Virus record (IMG/VR): IMGVR_UViG_3300031245_000003 | Span: 1-44,149 of that record | Origin: a virus | Length of the DNA: 44,149 nt | Strand: one strand, 5' to 3' | Shown: piece after piece, positions 33,022 through 40,270 of the stretch | How the letters are laid out: each line of letters opens with the position of its first letter | Numbering within the stretch: the stretch's first letter is position 1 | Position numbers and translations under genes: made by a program | The notes under the pieces: model-generated | The model's input: the letters and a program-made list of their open reading frames with translations, nothing else | What the model was told of the DNA's origin: nothing | The model's database searches: none

Positions 33022-33333
33022 ATGGACATCGCTAATGTTGTATCATTTACACTGGAAATTGCAAAATATACTACTGCAACCCCTGAAGAATTGACTGAGT
33101 TAATTAGCCTAACCAGGAGATTGCATACTGTAAACGAACGTCTTTGCATGGAGGAAAATAATATAGAACGCTTGCTAAAAAAGCAGGAACGCATTGAAAA
33201 TCGCATAAAAGAACTAGCTGGTAAAATCGGGGCTATTGGTGTTATTTGTAGTAATGACCCTCGATACGCAACTGTTAAACTTTACTTCGAGGGTATGCCA
33301 GATTTCATGGATGGAATAAGTGTACCATATTGA
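33022..33333 (+). CDS. Coiled-coil protein, unknown
   Basis: 103 residues starting MDIANVVSFTLEIAKYTTAT, with AAAGGAG before the ATG (a start seven codons earlier would include the ribosome site). A long charged helix (NNIERLLKKQERIENRIKEL) is followed by a small C-terminal domain. Function not recognised. Confidence 0.55.
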   Translation: MDIANVVSFTLEIAKYTTATPEELTELISLTRRLHTVNERLCMEENNIERLLKKQERIENRIKELAGKIGAIGVICSNDPRYATVKLYFEGMPDFMDGISVPY

Positions 33334-33363
33334 TAATAACTCGAACGGGGAAAGGAGGATAAA

Positions 33364-34110
33364 ATGGAACTAGAACAATATGCTTACTGGGCATTTAATC
33401 ATATGTTACGGGTAAATCCCGCATTACCACTCACTGCACGAGATTTTAATCGAGCAGTAAGAAAAATAAAAGCAACCGCAGCTCTCCTTTATACTCTAGC
33501 AGTGAGTGATGAGGAGGAGGGCGTGCTTCGGTTTCTTGCCCAGGAGTTAGTAGATGAGGGGTCGGCAATAGGCATTGTCGGTTCCTGGTCTGGTATTGGC
33601 TCCTGCCGTCGGTACGCTAAAGACAGAGGGGGATATTATGCGTATGCCATGAAAAGGGCAATAGATGCAGCCCTCCTGGATGGTGGTATGTTGTGCCTGC
33701 CTCTAAAAGACGCAAACAAAGTGATATTATCACTATATCCGCATACATGGTGTGCCGTGCGTGCGTTAATTAATTGCCAGAAGTTCCCCGAACTAAACTG
33801 CGAGGGGGAGGTAGCATTAGCAGTTTTACGCGAGTGGGATGTGTTCTATAAAATTTATCACATCCCCAAATTCACGGAAAGAATGGCACGAGAGCTTAGC
33901 TCCCCCATCAAATTCGCAATCGATGAGGATTGTGGATACATGACTTTATGGACAAAACAAGATACTGATGGGAATATTAGCGCTATCGATGACGGTTATT
34001 GGCATTTCTTCAGCGGTACTCTAGAAAATGCCCACACTAAATGTGGAGGAGTCATTCGTGGTGTGGGATGGTACGTAAGCTTACGACCTTTTACAATAGA
34101 AGGAGAATAA
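33364..34110 (+). CDS. Unknown protein with atypical base composition
   Basis: 248 residues, not recognised. Tyr- and Trp-rich, with segments GSAIGIVGSWSGIGSCRRYA and GGVIRGVGWYVSLRP. Six cysteines are scattered rather than paired. Base and codon use is clearly richer in G+C (GGG, GCC, CCC codons) than the surrounding replication genes, and the sequence contains many perfect inverted repeats (for example 33428-33437 with 33499-33508). Both traits are shared with the leftward operon at 38-44 kb. AAAGGAGG precedes the ATG. Confidence 0.6.
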   Translation: MELEQYAYWAFNHMLRVNPALPLTARDFNRAVRKIKATAALLYTLAVSDEEEGVLRFLAQELVDEGSAIGIVGSWSGIGSCRRYAKDRGGYYAYAMKRAIDAALLDGGMLCLPLKDANKVILSLYPHTWCAVRALINCQKFPELNCEGEVALAVLREWDVFYKIYHIPKFTERMARELSSPIKFAIDEDCGYMTLWTKQDTDGNISAIDDGYWHFFSGTLENAHTKCGGVIRGVGWYVSLRPFTIEGE

Positions 34111-34112
34111 AA

Positions 34113-34532
34113 ATGAACGATATACTATATATACTTATTGAAAAAACTTCAAAAGGGTTCCCTGCTATTTGGGTTGGAGGTGGGGCAACCGCTCGCCAGT
34201 TTTCAGCCCAGTTTGTCTTGCGGGATAAAAAACTTGCTCCAGCAAGCTTTATTGTCGAGAGTGAGTTTGTATGCAATAATAATCAGGCATTAGTCCCCCT
34301 CCAAAGGGGGGATGTAATTGTGGTAATTCAGGGGATGTATCCCGCCCATCCAGATAACCCCGTAATCGGGCTTCACGGGTGGAAGGTAAAAGGATTCAAA
34401 ATCAATGATGACAATTGTATTGCCATTGCTAAATCTGTCGACATTAGCATAAACGATGTACCCTTCTCCGTCTGGGAGGGATGCAGCGTTTATCACAACC
34501 GAGATGCACGTTACTTTATCGCTGATGAATAA
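34113..34532 (+). CDS. Unknown protein, same unusual class as its neighbour
   Basis: 139 residues starting MNDILYILIEKTSKGFPAIW, with AGAAGGAG upstream of the chosen ATG. Beta-rich (FIVESEFVCNNNQALVPLQR, GDVIVVIQGMYPAHPD). It shares the higher G+C and inverted repeats of the 33364 gene. Not recognised. The stop overlaps a possible small gene (TAATG). Confidence 0.6.
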   Translation: MNDILYILIEKTSKGFPAIWVGGGATARQFSAQFVLRDKKLAPASFIVESEFVCNNNQALVPLQRGDVIVVIQGMYPAHPDNPVIGLHGWKVKGFKINDDNCIAIAKSVDISINDVPFSVWEGCSVYHNRDARYFIADE

Positions 34533-34633
34533 TGTGTAACCCTCCCCCTATCCCCATTGCAATAGTGCAACCGGGGCTGGAGCTATTTATGAGAATAACC
34601 TCTTTAGAAGCTATTTTATTAGGAAAGGATTAG
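34532..34633 (+). CDS. Possible 33-residue peptide
   Basis: An ATG in a TAATG overlap with the preceding stop opens a 33-codon frame (MCNPPPIPIAIVQPGLELFM at the start). It ends just before the next gene, whose ribosome site AAAGGAT lies at its 3' end. Translational coupling is possible. No other support. Confidence 0.25.
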   Translation: MCNPPPIPIAIVQPGLELFMRITSLEAILLGKD

Positions 34634-34637
34634 CGAG

Positions 34638-34841
34638 ATGGATGACGATTATACACCTCTAACAATTGGTGAATGTTTAAAAATTGTCTCAATGTTTGCT
34701 ATATTTTTTATTCTTTTCACCGTCGGTGCTGTTTTTGAAAGTGGGATATTACAAATATTTTTTGCCTTTTCAGCCACAGCTACCTTTGCATTAATTTTAA
34801 TTTTAGTTCATGACGTTATAAAATATGGAGAAAGAAAATGA
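34638..34841 (+). CDS. Small membrane protein, two transmembrane segments
   Basis: 67 residues. Two hydrophobic segments, about 15-32 (IVSMFAIFFILFTVGAVF) and 38-58 (ILQIFFAFSATATFALILIL), with acidic N-terminus and basic C-terminus. Function unknown. Its stop overlaps the dUTPase start. Confidence 0.6.
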   Translation: MDDDYTPLTIGECLKIVSMFAIFFILFTVGAVFESGILQIFFAFSATATFALILILVHDVIKYGERK

Positions 34842-35236
34842 AGGTCTGCAAACTTACTGAAGAATCTAAACTACCAACTAAAAAATATGCGGGTGATGTG
34901 GGGTTTGACTTATATTCTACTATTGATGTAGTCATTGAGCCTCACACAACCGCGATTATTCCCACAGGCATTGCTATTGAATTGCCAAGTGGGTTTTTTG
35001 GCTGGATTACAAACAAAAGCTCTAAAGAATATCTAGTCGGAGCTGGGATTGTAGATAATAATTATAGAGGCGAGATAAAAGTTAGAATATTCAATGTGCT
35101 GAATAAAAAAATTTATATCAAGGAGGGTGATGCAATTGCCCAGCTAATTCTTTTACCGCAGATTAGTGATACAATTGAATTGGTTTTATTCCTCTCCGAG
35201 ACAGATAGAAATAATGATGGAGGAATTAATCGATAG
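34838..35236 (+). CDS. dut: dUTP diphosphatase
   Basis: 132 residues, trimeric dUTPase type. Motif I AGDVGFDLYS (18-27), motif II TNKSSKE (58-64), motif III GIVDNNYRGEI with catalytic Asp73, motif IV GDAIAQLIL (97-105). The C-terminal motif V is RNNDGGINR, lacking the usual Phe of RGxGGFG. It hydrolyses dUTP to dUMP, keeping uracil out of phage DNA and feeding dTMP synthesis, alongside the ribonucleotide reductase downstream. GGAGAAAGAAA precedes the ATG. Confidence 0.9.
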   Translation: MKVCKLTEESKLPTKKYAGDVGFDLYSTIDVVIEPHTTAIIPTGIAIELPSGFFGWITNKSSKEYLVGAGIVDNNYRGEIKVRIFNVLNKKIYIKEGDAIAQLILLPQISDTIELVLFLSETDRNNDGGINR

Positions 35237-35255
35237 AAAGGAAGTTTTAGGTAAA

Positions 35256-36086
35256 ATGAATTTTTTAGGTGGATTTACGGTGATGGAGTACAATACAATA
35301 ATTTGTGGCGACTCTCTAGAAGTATTAAAAACTTTTCCAGATAGTTTTATTGATTGTATAGTTACATCACCACCTTACTATGCTGGAAAAGAGTATGAGG
35401 ATACTTATAAAACTCAATCTGGATATGAAAAATATTTGAATTCTCTAATCAATATTTTTATAGAGTCTGAAAGGGTTTTGAAACCTGGCGGTCATTTGTG
35501 GATTAATGTTGATGATGTCCATACTAGTTTGAAGTCGGAATATAAGCGTAATATTACGCTTCCTACTCACGCCTTTTTGACTGTTGAGTTGTCAAAGGTT
35601 TATGATTATAAGGATTTAGTGCTTTGGAGGAAGATTAGAGGAAAGCACGCTAGCGGAGGAGCTTCTAGATTATTGGGTAGTTATGGAAGATTTGGTTCGC
35701 CAGGTTCTATTCCTATTGTTGGGGAGTGTGAATTTATTTTATGGTTTAAAAAGAAAGGCAAAAGAACTGATGTTACTGATGAAATGAGAAGATTATCTAG
35801 CCTAACCAGTGAGGAGTTTAAGGTATATGGTATGCAAGTCTGGGAGGTACGACCAGAGAATGCTTTAAGAGCTAAACACCCAGCGCCGTTTCCTGAAGAA
35901 ATTCCTGCCAGGATAATAAAACTATCAACTTTTGTAGGAGATTTAGTTCTTGACCCTTTTGTAGGAAGCGGTACTACAGCCGTTGCTGCAAAAAAGTTGG
36001 GTAGAAATTTTATCGGAATAGATATAAGTCCTAAATATTGTGAGATTGCAAATGAGAGATTAAATTCTTTAGATAGAAAGGAGTAG
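35256..36086 (+). CDS. DNA methyltransferase, beta class (probably N4-cytosine)
   Basis: 276 residues from the ATG at 35256. Motif IV VTSPPYYAGK (SPPY at 38-41) comes first, and motif I LVLDPFVGSGTTAVAAKKLG near the end, then NFIGIDISPKYCEIA. SPPY is typical of N4-cytosine methyltransferases. A target-recognition region lies between (KHASGGASRLLGSYGRFGSP). No restriction partner. The start is the least certain point, since a frame open further upstream overlaps dut. Confidence 0.87.
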   Translation: MNFLGGFTVMEYNTIICGDSLEVLKTFPDSFIDCIVTSPPYYAGKEYEDTYKTQSGYEKYLNSLINIFIESERVLKPGGHLWINVDDVHTSLKSEYKRNITLPTHAFLTVELSKVYDYKDLVLWRKIRGKHASGGASRLLGSYGRFGSPGSIPIVGECEFILWFKKKGKRTDVTDEMRRLSSLTSEEFKVYGMQVWEVRPENALRAKHPAPFPEEIPARIIKLSTFVGDLVLDPFVGSGTTAVAAKKLGRNFIGIDISPKYCEIANERLNSLDRKE

Positions 36087-36091
36087 AAAAT

Positions 36092-36286
36092 ATGGAAGAA
36101 AGAATTATTTATTTACCAGTTTATATAGGAGAAGAGAAACTTTGGCAAATCGCCAAATATTCATTAGACTTCGAAACAATTGTAGGGTATGTAACAGGGT
36201 TAGCTTTTGATACGGAAAGGGAGGTTTATGAGGCTATCCTTGCTTTAGAGGCTGCCGAAGTTAATAAAAAGATTAGTAAGGAGTAG
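36092..36286 (+). CDS. Small acidic protein, unknown
   Basis: 64 residues (MEERIIYLPVYIGEEKLWQI...) with AAAGGAG nine bases upstream. Alpha/beta pattern with an acidic helical C-terminus. Followed by a 121-base A+T-rich gap with no gene. Function unknown. Confidence 0.5.
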   Translation: MEERIIYLPVYIGEEKLWQIAKYSLDFETIVGYVTGLAFDTEREVYEAILALEAAEVNKKISKE

Positions 36287-36407
36287 TCATACTATTGAAA
36301 AATTTTAATGTCTTAACTGGTATTCGATAATTCTGACACAAACAGTTTTTTAATAATTTTGGTTAACTAAAATCGCCATTTTAACACAATTTTAAGGAGG
36401 TATTTTT

Positions 36408-38003
36408 ATGTCCTTATCACAAGAAATTCTCAACTTGCGTTATGCTTGGGATAAAGGTAATGGTATGAAAGAGACTTGGGAAGAGGTTGCTCAAAGGGTT
36501 GTTGATAATGTTTTAAATGTTTTTAATGTCCAGCAATCTATAAAGGACGCTATTTATGAAATTATTGTACGGAAGAAGTTTATACCTGGTGGGAGGTTTT
36601 TAGCCCAGGCGGGAAGAAAGTTTCACCAGGTAAATAACTGTTTTCTCCTTCGGGCTGAAGATTCAAGAGAAGGCTGGGGAGAATTGATGAAAAAAGCCTC
36701 TTTAATGCTGATGTCTGGGGGCGGGGTTGGTGTAGATTATTCACAGATTAGACCTTACGGTTCTGCTCTTAAAAGCTCCGGAGGAACTGCTTCGGGTCCT
36801 CTTCCCTTGATGAATGTAATCAATGAAATCGGCAGGGGAGTGATGTGCGGAGGAAAGCGAAGGTCAGCAATTTGGGGTGGGTTAAGCTGGAAACATGACG
36901 ATATTTTTGACTTTATTAAGATGAAAAACTGGCAGCCAGAAATTAGAAAGCTAAAGGAAAAAGATTTTAATTTTCCTGCCACAATGGATATGACCAATAT
37001 TTCAGTTATTTTAGATAAGGATTTTTTTGAGGCGTTTGAGAAGGGCAATGAGAAGGCTCAAAAAGTCTATTGGGATACTGTAAAAAGAATGTGTAAAACA
37101 GGCGAGCCTGGTTTTAGCATTAATTACGACAATCCCAATGAGTCTTTACGGAATGCTTGTACGGAGATTGTCTCCGAAGATGATTGCGATGTTTGCTGTT
37201 TGGGAAGTATTAATCTAGCGAATATTAGTAATACGGATGAATTGGAGTGGGTTACTGAACTGGCTATGATATTTTTATTATGCGGGACAGAATATTCTGA
37301 CGTTCCCTATCCCTTAGTAAAAGATGTTAGGGAGAGGAATAGGCGAACTGGTTTAGGATTAATGGGCATTCATGAGTGGTTAATTTTGAGGGGCTATCAA
37401 TATGAAGCCAACCTTGAATTAGGAGAATGGTTAAGAATTTGGCAGGAGAAATCAGATGAATTTGCTGAAAAATGGGCAAATAAGTTTAGTATTAATGTCC
37501 CGATAAAGAAGAGAGCTATTGCCCCGACTGGTTCGATTTCTATCATAGGTGAGACGACTTCCGGCATTGAGCCGATTTTTGGTGTAGCCTACTTAAGGAG
37601 GTATTTAACACCCTCTGGCTGGAAGGAGATGGTAGTTATTGACCCTGTAGCGGAGAGGTTAGTTAACCTTCTGGGGATAAATCCAGATGATATTGAGGAC
37701 TCATTTTCTCTGGCGCAGGATGTAAAAAGAAGAATTGAATTCCAGGCGTTTGTTCAGAAATATGTTGATAACGCAATTTCAAGTACCATAAATTTGCCTG
37801 CCTGGGGAAGTGAATTTAATAATGATTACGAAAAATTTGGGAAAATACTTTTGCCATTTTTAAGACATCTAAGGGGTATAACTGTCTATCCAGACGGTGC
37901 TAGAGGAGGGCAGCCCTTGACAAGAATATCTTATAGGGACGCAATTAAACATCAAGCGGTTTATGAAGAAGTAGAGTGTCAGAACGGGGTTTGTGGATTA
38001 TGA
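36408..38003 (+). CDS. nrdJ: Ribonucleotide reductase, class II (cobalamin-dependent)
   Basis: 531 residues. Features: GGRFLAQAGRKFHQVNNCFL (Cys78, substrate-site redox Cys), LMSGGGVGVDYSQIRP, ESLRNACTEI (Cys251 and Glu253 of the active site, Asn249), VCCLGSINL (second redox Cys) and APTGSISIIGETTSGIEP. The C-terminus CQNGVCGL has the swinging Cys524/Cys529 pair. It uses adenosylcobalamin to reduce ribonucleotides, needs no second subunit and works with or without oxygen. At 531 residues it is compact. AAGGAGG precedes the ATG. Last gene of the rightward operon. Confidence 0.9.
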   Translation: MSLSQEILNLRYAWDKGNGMKETWEEVAQRVVDNVLNVFNVQQSIKDAIYEIIVRKKFIPGGRFLAQAGRKFHQVNNCFLLRAEDSREGWGELMKKASLMLMSGGGVGVDYSQIRPYGSALKSSGGTASGPLPLMNVINEIGRGVMCGGKRRSAIWGGLSWKHDDIFDFIKMKNWQPEIRKLKEKDFNFPATMDMTNISVILDKDFFEAFEKGNEKAQKVYWDTVKRMCKTGEPGFSINYDNPNESLRNACTEIVSEDDCDVCCLGSINLANISNTDELEWVTELAMIFLLCGTEYSDVPYPLVKDVRERNRRTGLGLMGIHEWLILRGYQYEANLELGEWLRIWQEKSDEFAEKWANKFSINVPIKKRAIAPTGSISIIGETTSGIEPIFGVAYLRRYLTPSGWKEMVVIDPVAERLVNLLGINPDDIEDSFSLAQDVKRRIEFQAFVQKYVDNAISSTINLPAWGSEFNNDYEKFGKILLPFLRHLRGITVYPDGARGGQPLTRISYRDAIKHQAVYEEVECQNGVCGL

Positions 38004-38057
38004 CAAAATTATTTAGGACTTTAGATACGAGGAATGCTAGATGTAAATTGTGGATAT

Positions 38058-38084
38058 AAAAGCTAGGAAAAATCCTGGCTTTTT
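38058..38084 (+). terminator. Terminator of the rightward operon
   Basis: AAAGCTAGGA (38059-38068) pairs with TCCTGGCTTT (38073-38082), one G-T pair, four-base loop, followed by TT. It lies 55 bases after nrdJ. Confidence 0.8.
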
Positions 38085-38369
38085 AATGCTTTAAATTTAA
38101 TTTTTGAATGGGTAGCGAAAGTGGAAGAGAATAATGTGTAAAATAATTGCCGTCATGTTAGAATTGAAATTGAAGAGAAGGTATTTTTGCCGGTAAAAAA
38201 TCGCTTGGAAAAATTCTAGAAAGTTTAAGCGCCATTTCTAGTAAAATTTTACTTTTGGAATTAAATTTTTTACCACCCTCAAAAATTAGGGTGGTGAAAA
38301 TAAAACTAGATTGGCTTTGAATCGTTTCACTGGTAGAAGATTTGGTCTAGAATATATCTTCCCTTAAAT
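38085..38369. other. Convergent intergenic stretch with an odd hairpin
   Basis: No gene seen in about 285 bases. A perfect 8-bp hairpin ACCACCCT/AGGGTGGT (38272-38279 with 38288-38295) has a T-run on its upstream plus-strand side and A-rich sequence downstream, so it is not an intrinsic terminator in either direction. The rest is A+T-rich without a convincing promoter. Confidence 0.4.
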
Positions 38370-38395
38370 AAAAAAGCCCCGCTTAGAGCGGGGCT
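38370..38395 (-). terminator. Terminator of the leftward operon
   Basis: AGCCCCGC (38375-38382) and GCGGGGCT (38388-38395) form a perfect 8-bp G+C stem with a 5-base loop. On the minus strand it is followed by TTTTTATTTA. It lies 20 bases after the stop at 38417. Confidence 0.92.
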
Positions 38396-38416
38396 AAATT
38401 TTAATTTTGATTTTTT

Positions 38417-38812
38417 TTATACTACATTTCTTGTTACACAATATTTACACATAACCTGGTCGGGAAAATATACTGCTCTGTATTTTCTTATTACATCACC
38501 ACATACAGAGCATATTTCATAATATTCATTGAAACAAGTGAGGCAATACCCCCTTGTGTCTTTAAACTTGTAGTCAAAGAAAAACACCCCGCAATTTTTA
38601 CAATTGCGGGCATCTTTCATACACTTCCTGCAATAATAAATTTTTAAAGCATAATTATATGTACATACATTATCTTCATCCTCATAATTTCCACATTTGT
38701 TGCAGAGGAAAAGTAATTCCCTGCAGGATTTACAAACCCATTGCAATTTTCCTTTATAAGGAATTAAAGTATCCCCCTCTTTTTCTTTACATACAACGCA
38801 TTTATTATTCAT
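38417..38812 (-). CDS. Protein made of tandem zinc knuckles
   Basis: 131 residues with eight CxxC pairs (CVVC, CKSC, CNKC, CRKC, CKNC, CLTC, CSVC, CKYC), enough for four treble-clef or LIM-like zinc sites. The spacing of CSVCGDVIRKY with a later CKYC resembles the zinc repeats in the C-terminal half of the 40263-41429 protein. Probable protein- or nucleic-acid-binding module. AAAGGAGGATTAAA precedes the ATG. The coding sequence holds perfect hairpins (38588-38610). Last gene of the operon. Confidence 0.65.
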   Translation of the reverse strand: MNNKCVVCKEKEGDTLIPYKGKLQWVCKSCRELLFLCNKCGNYEDEDNVCTYNYALKIYYCRKCMKDARNCKNCGVFFFDYKFKDTRGYCLTCFNEYYEICSVCGDVIRKYRAVYFPDQVMCKYCVTRNVV

Positions 38813-38830
38813 TTTAATCCTCCTTTTATA

Positions 38831-39487
38831 TTAATATTCTTCATCATCTTCTGGATTTTCTTCTATTTCCTTTTCAAGTTGAAATAAGAACTTTTTGTTC
38901 TTGTTTTCCTCATAAAAATAAAGGAACTTTTCGACGCTTTCTCGTGTCGCATCAAGGGAAGCGTAACAATTAATTTGGTGTGCGTCGTAGTAATTTATTC
39001 CGATATTAAATGCCATGGTTTTTAGGTGATACATGGAACAAATGTCGGAATAATTGCCCTCTACAATGGGGTCAAAATATTTATATAAATATTTTTTATC
39101 CCATTTGTAATTGTAGATGGCAACTCCGTACCCACTTTTGTCAAATTCCACTATCCAGTTATACTCCTTTTCTGGATAGAAGAATTTTCCGGTAGATAAT
39201 TCAATCTCTTCGTTGTTTGTTATTAGAACATCTATTTTTGCAAACCTAGGTAGATATTCTAATAACAGAAAAACCCCTAATCTATCGTCAAGATTGGGGG
39301 AAAAAGCTAGATTTAGCGTATTGTTATAAGCAAAATACCATTCCTTTTGCAAAAAATGAACGTCAGCATGGGCTACGCCCAAAACTGACGAATTATTATC
39401 GATAAATAAATACATTTCGTTGTTAAGTATCTCCCTTGTGGGAGCTAAACAATAATCTTTTAAAGTTTTTATATCTTTCCTGTTCAT
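38831..39487 (-). CDS. M20/M28-fold zinc metallopeptidase, paralogue B
   Basis: 218 residues. Putative metal ligands and catalytic residues, in order: GVAHADVHF (His40, Asp42), SPNLDDRLGV (Asp67/68), ITNNEEIE (Glu93/94), VEFDKSG (Asp116) and NIGINYYDAH (His170), with NYSDI before the last helix. This is the order of two-zinc aminopeptidases and related amidohydrolases. There is no signal peptide, so it acts in the cytoplasm. Paralogue of the gene at 41441-42235. The C-terminus is very acidic. GAAGGAG precedes the ATG. Substrate unknown. Confidence 0.8.
   Translation of the reverse strand: MNRKDIKTLKDYCLAPTREILNNEMYLFIDNNSSVLGVAHADVHFLQKEWYFAYNNTLNLAFSPNLDDRLGVFLLLEYLPRFAKIDVLITNNEEIELSTGKFFYPEKEYNWIVEFDKSGYGVAIYNYKWDKKYLYKYFDPIVEGNYSDICSMYHLKTMAFNIGINYYDAHQINCYASLDATRESVEKFLYFYEENKNKKFLFQLEKEIEENPEDDEEY
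38995..39053. repeat. Hairpin in peptidase B at the homologous position
   Basis: TTATTCCGA (38995-39003) pairs with TCGGAATAA (39045-39053), with an inner stem CCATG (39013-39017)/CATGG (39032-39036). It spans the same SDI...NIGI codons as the hairpin in paralogue A, but the inner stem uses different bases. Confidence 0.85.
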
Positions 39488-39502
39488 TTTTAACTCCTTC
39501 TT

Positions 39503-40270
39503 TTATATTAATATTTTCCCTGTAAATTCCCTACCTCTTGACGAAATTCTAATAAAATCCTTTTTCACGAGGTAGGGCTCAATTTCATTAATGATTGTAT
39601 TTTTATCCAATCCCGTTCCTCTCTGGAGTCTTTCCAAAGAGGATACTTTTACTTCCTGTAAGAATTCCAAATACTTTAAATCTAGTTCATTTAACCCGTA
39701 TTTGTAAATTCCTATTCTGTTTAAATATCTTTCTAGTTCCCTTATTGTTTGAGGAACCCTCTCATAGTTGCAAATAATTGATAGCCTTTTAGCTATCATT
39801 TTTGCTATGCGAGGATTATTCCTACATTTATAACTGAGGAAATTAATTAATTCATTTTTTAAGTTTACTTCTAAAGATGATTTTAAAATTTCCTCTATAT
39901 GATAAGGAGAATAATCCTCAAAAATTAAATTTATACACCTATTTATAACGGGTTCGGGTAAGGAACCCGATAAATTCGTGGCGAGGATGATTGTATATTT
40001 CCTCGAATCCATAAAATAATAAAGGAATTCGAAATTTTTGAGGGTATGGGCTTCATCGAAGAAATGAAACCTTTTATTTGTAAAAAAGTTCATCTCCCCT
40101 GGTGGATACATTATATAATCCTTACCCTCAAGGAATGAAAGGGCAAGGGTAGTTTTACCATATCCAGAGGGCGCCCTAAGTAAAATGTTAAAATTCTCGC
40201 CCCTCTCGACTTCTTTTTGTAAATAGCCCAGTTGGGCTATTATTTTTTCCTGATTAATAAACTTATTCAT
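39503..40270 (-). CDS. RuvB-like AAA+ ATPase
   Basis: 255 residues. P-loop APSGYGKTTLA, Walker B HFFDEAHTL, sensor 1 ATNLSGSLPEP and arginine-finger region VINRCINL. CRNNPRIAKMIAKRL follows as the sensor 2 helix, then a winged-helix end with LNELDLKYLEFLQ, IEPYLVKKDF and SSRGREFTGK, matching the RuvB C-terminal domain. RuvB drives branch migration of Holliday junctions. There is no ruvA or ruvC in the window, so it may be a RuvB-derived motor with a new partner. GGAGG lies seven bases before the ATG at 40270. Confidence 0.85.
   Translation of the reverse strand: MNKFINQEKIIAQLGYLQKEVERGENFNILLRAPSGYGKTTLALSFLEGKDYIMYPPGEMNFFTNKRFHFFDEAHTLKNFEFLYYFMDSRKYTIILATNLSGSLPEPVINRCINLIFEDYSPYHIEEILKSSLEVNLKNELINFLSYKCRNNPRIAKMIAKRLSIICNYERVPQTIRELERYLNRIGIYKYGLNELDLKYLEFLQEVKVSSLERLQRGTGLDKNTIINEIEPYLVKKDFIRISSRGREFTGKILI

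Larger units (their letters stand above)
33428..34633. repeat. Second patch of intragenic hairpins
   Basis: CACTCACTGC/GCAGTGAGTG (33428-33437 with 33499-33508), AAACTGC/GCAGTTT (33795-33801 with 33820-33826), GGATGTG/CACATCC (33837-33843 with 33859-33865), CCCACAC/GTGTGGG (34031-34037 with 34061-34067), and CGTAAGCTTACG (34074-34085). They lie in the two G+C-richer unknown genes. Confidence 0.75.
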
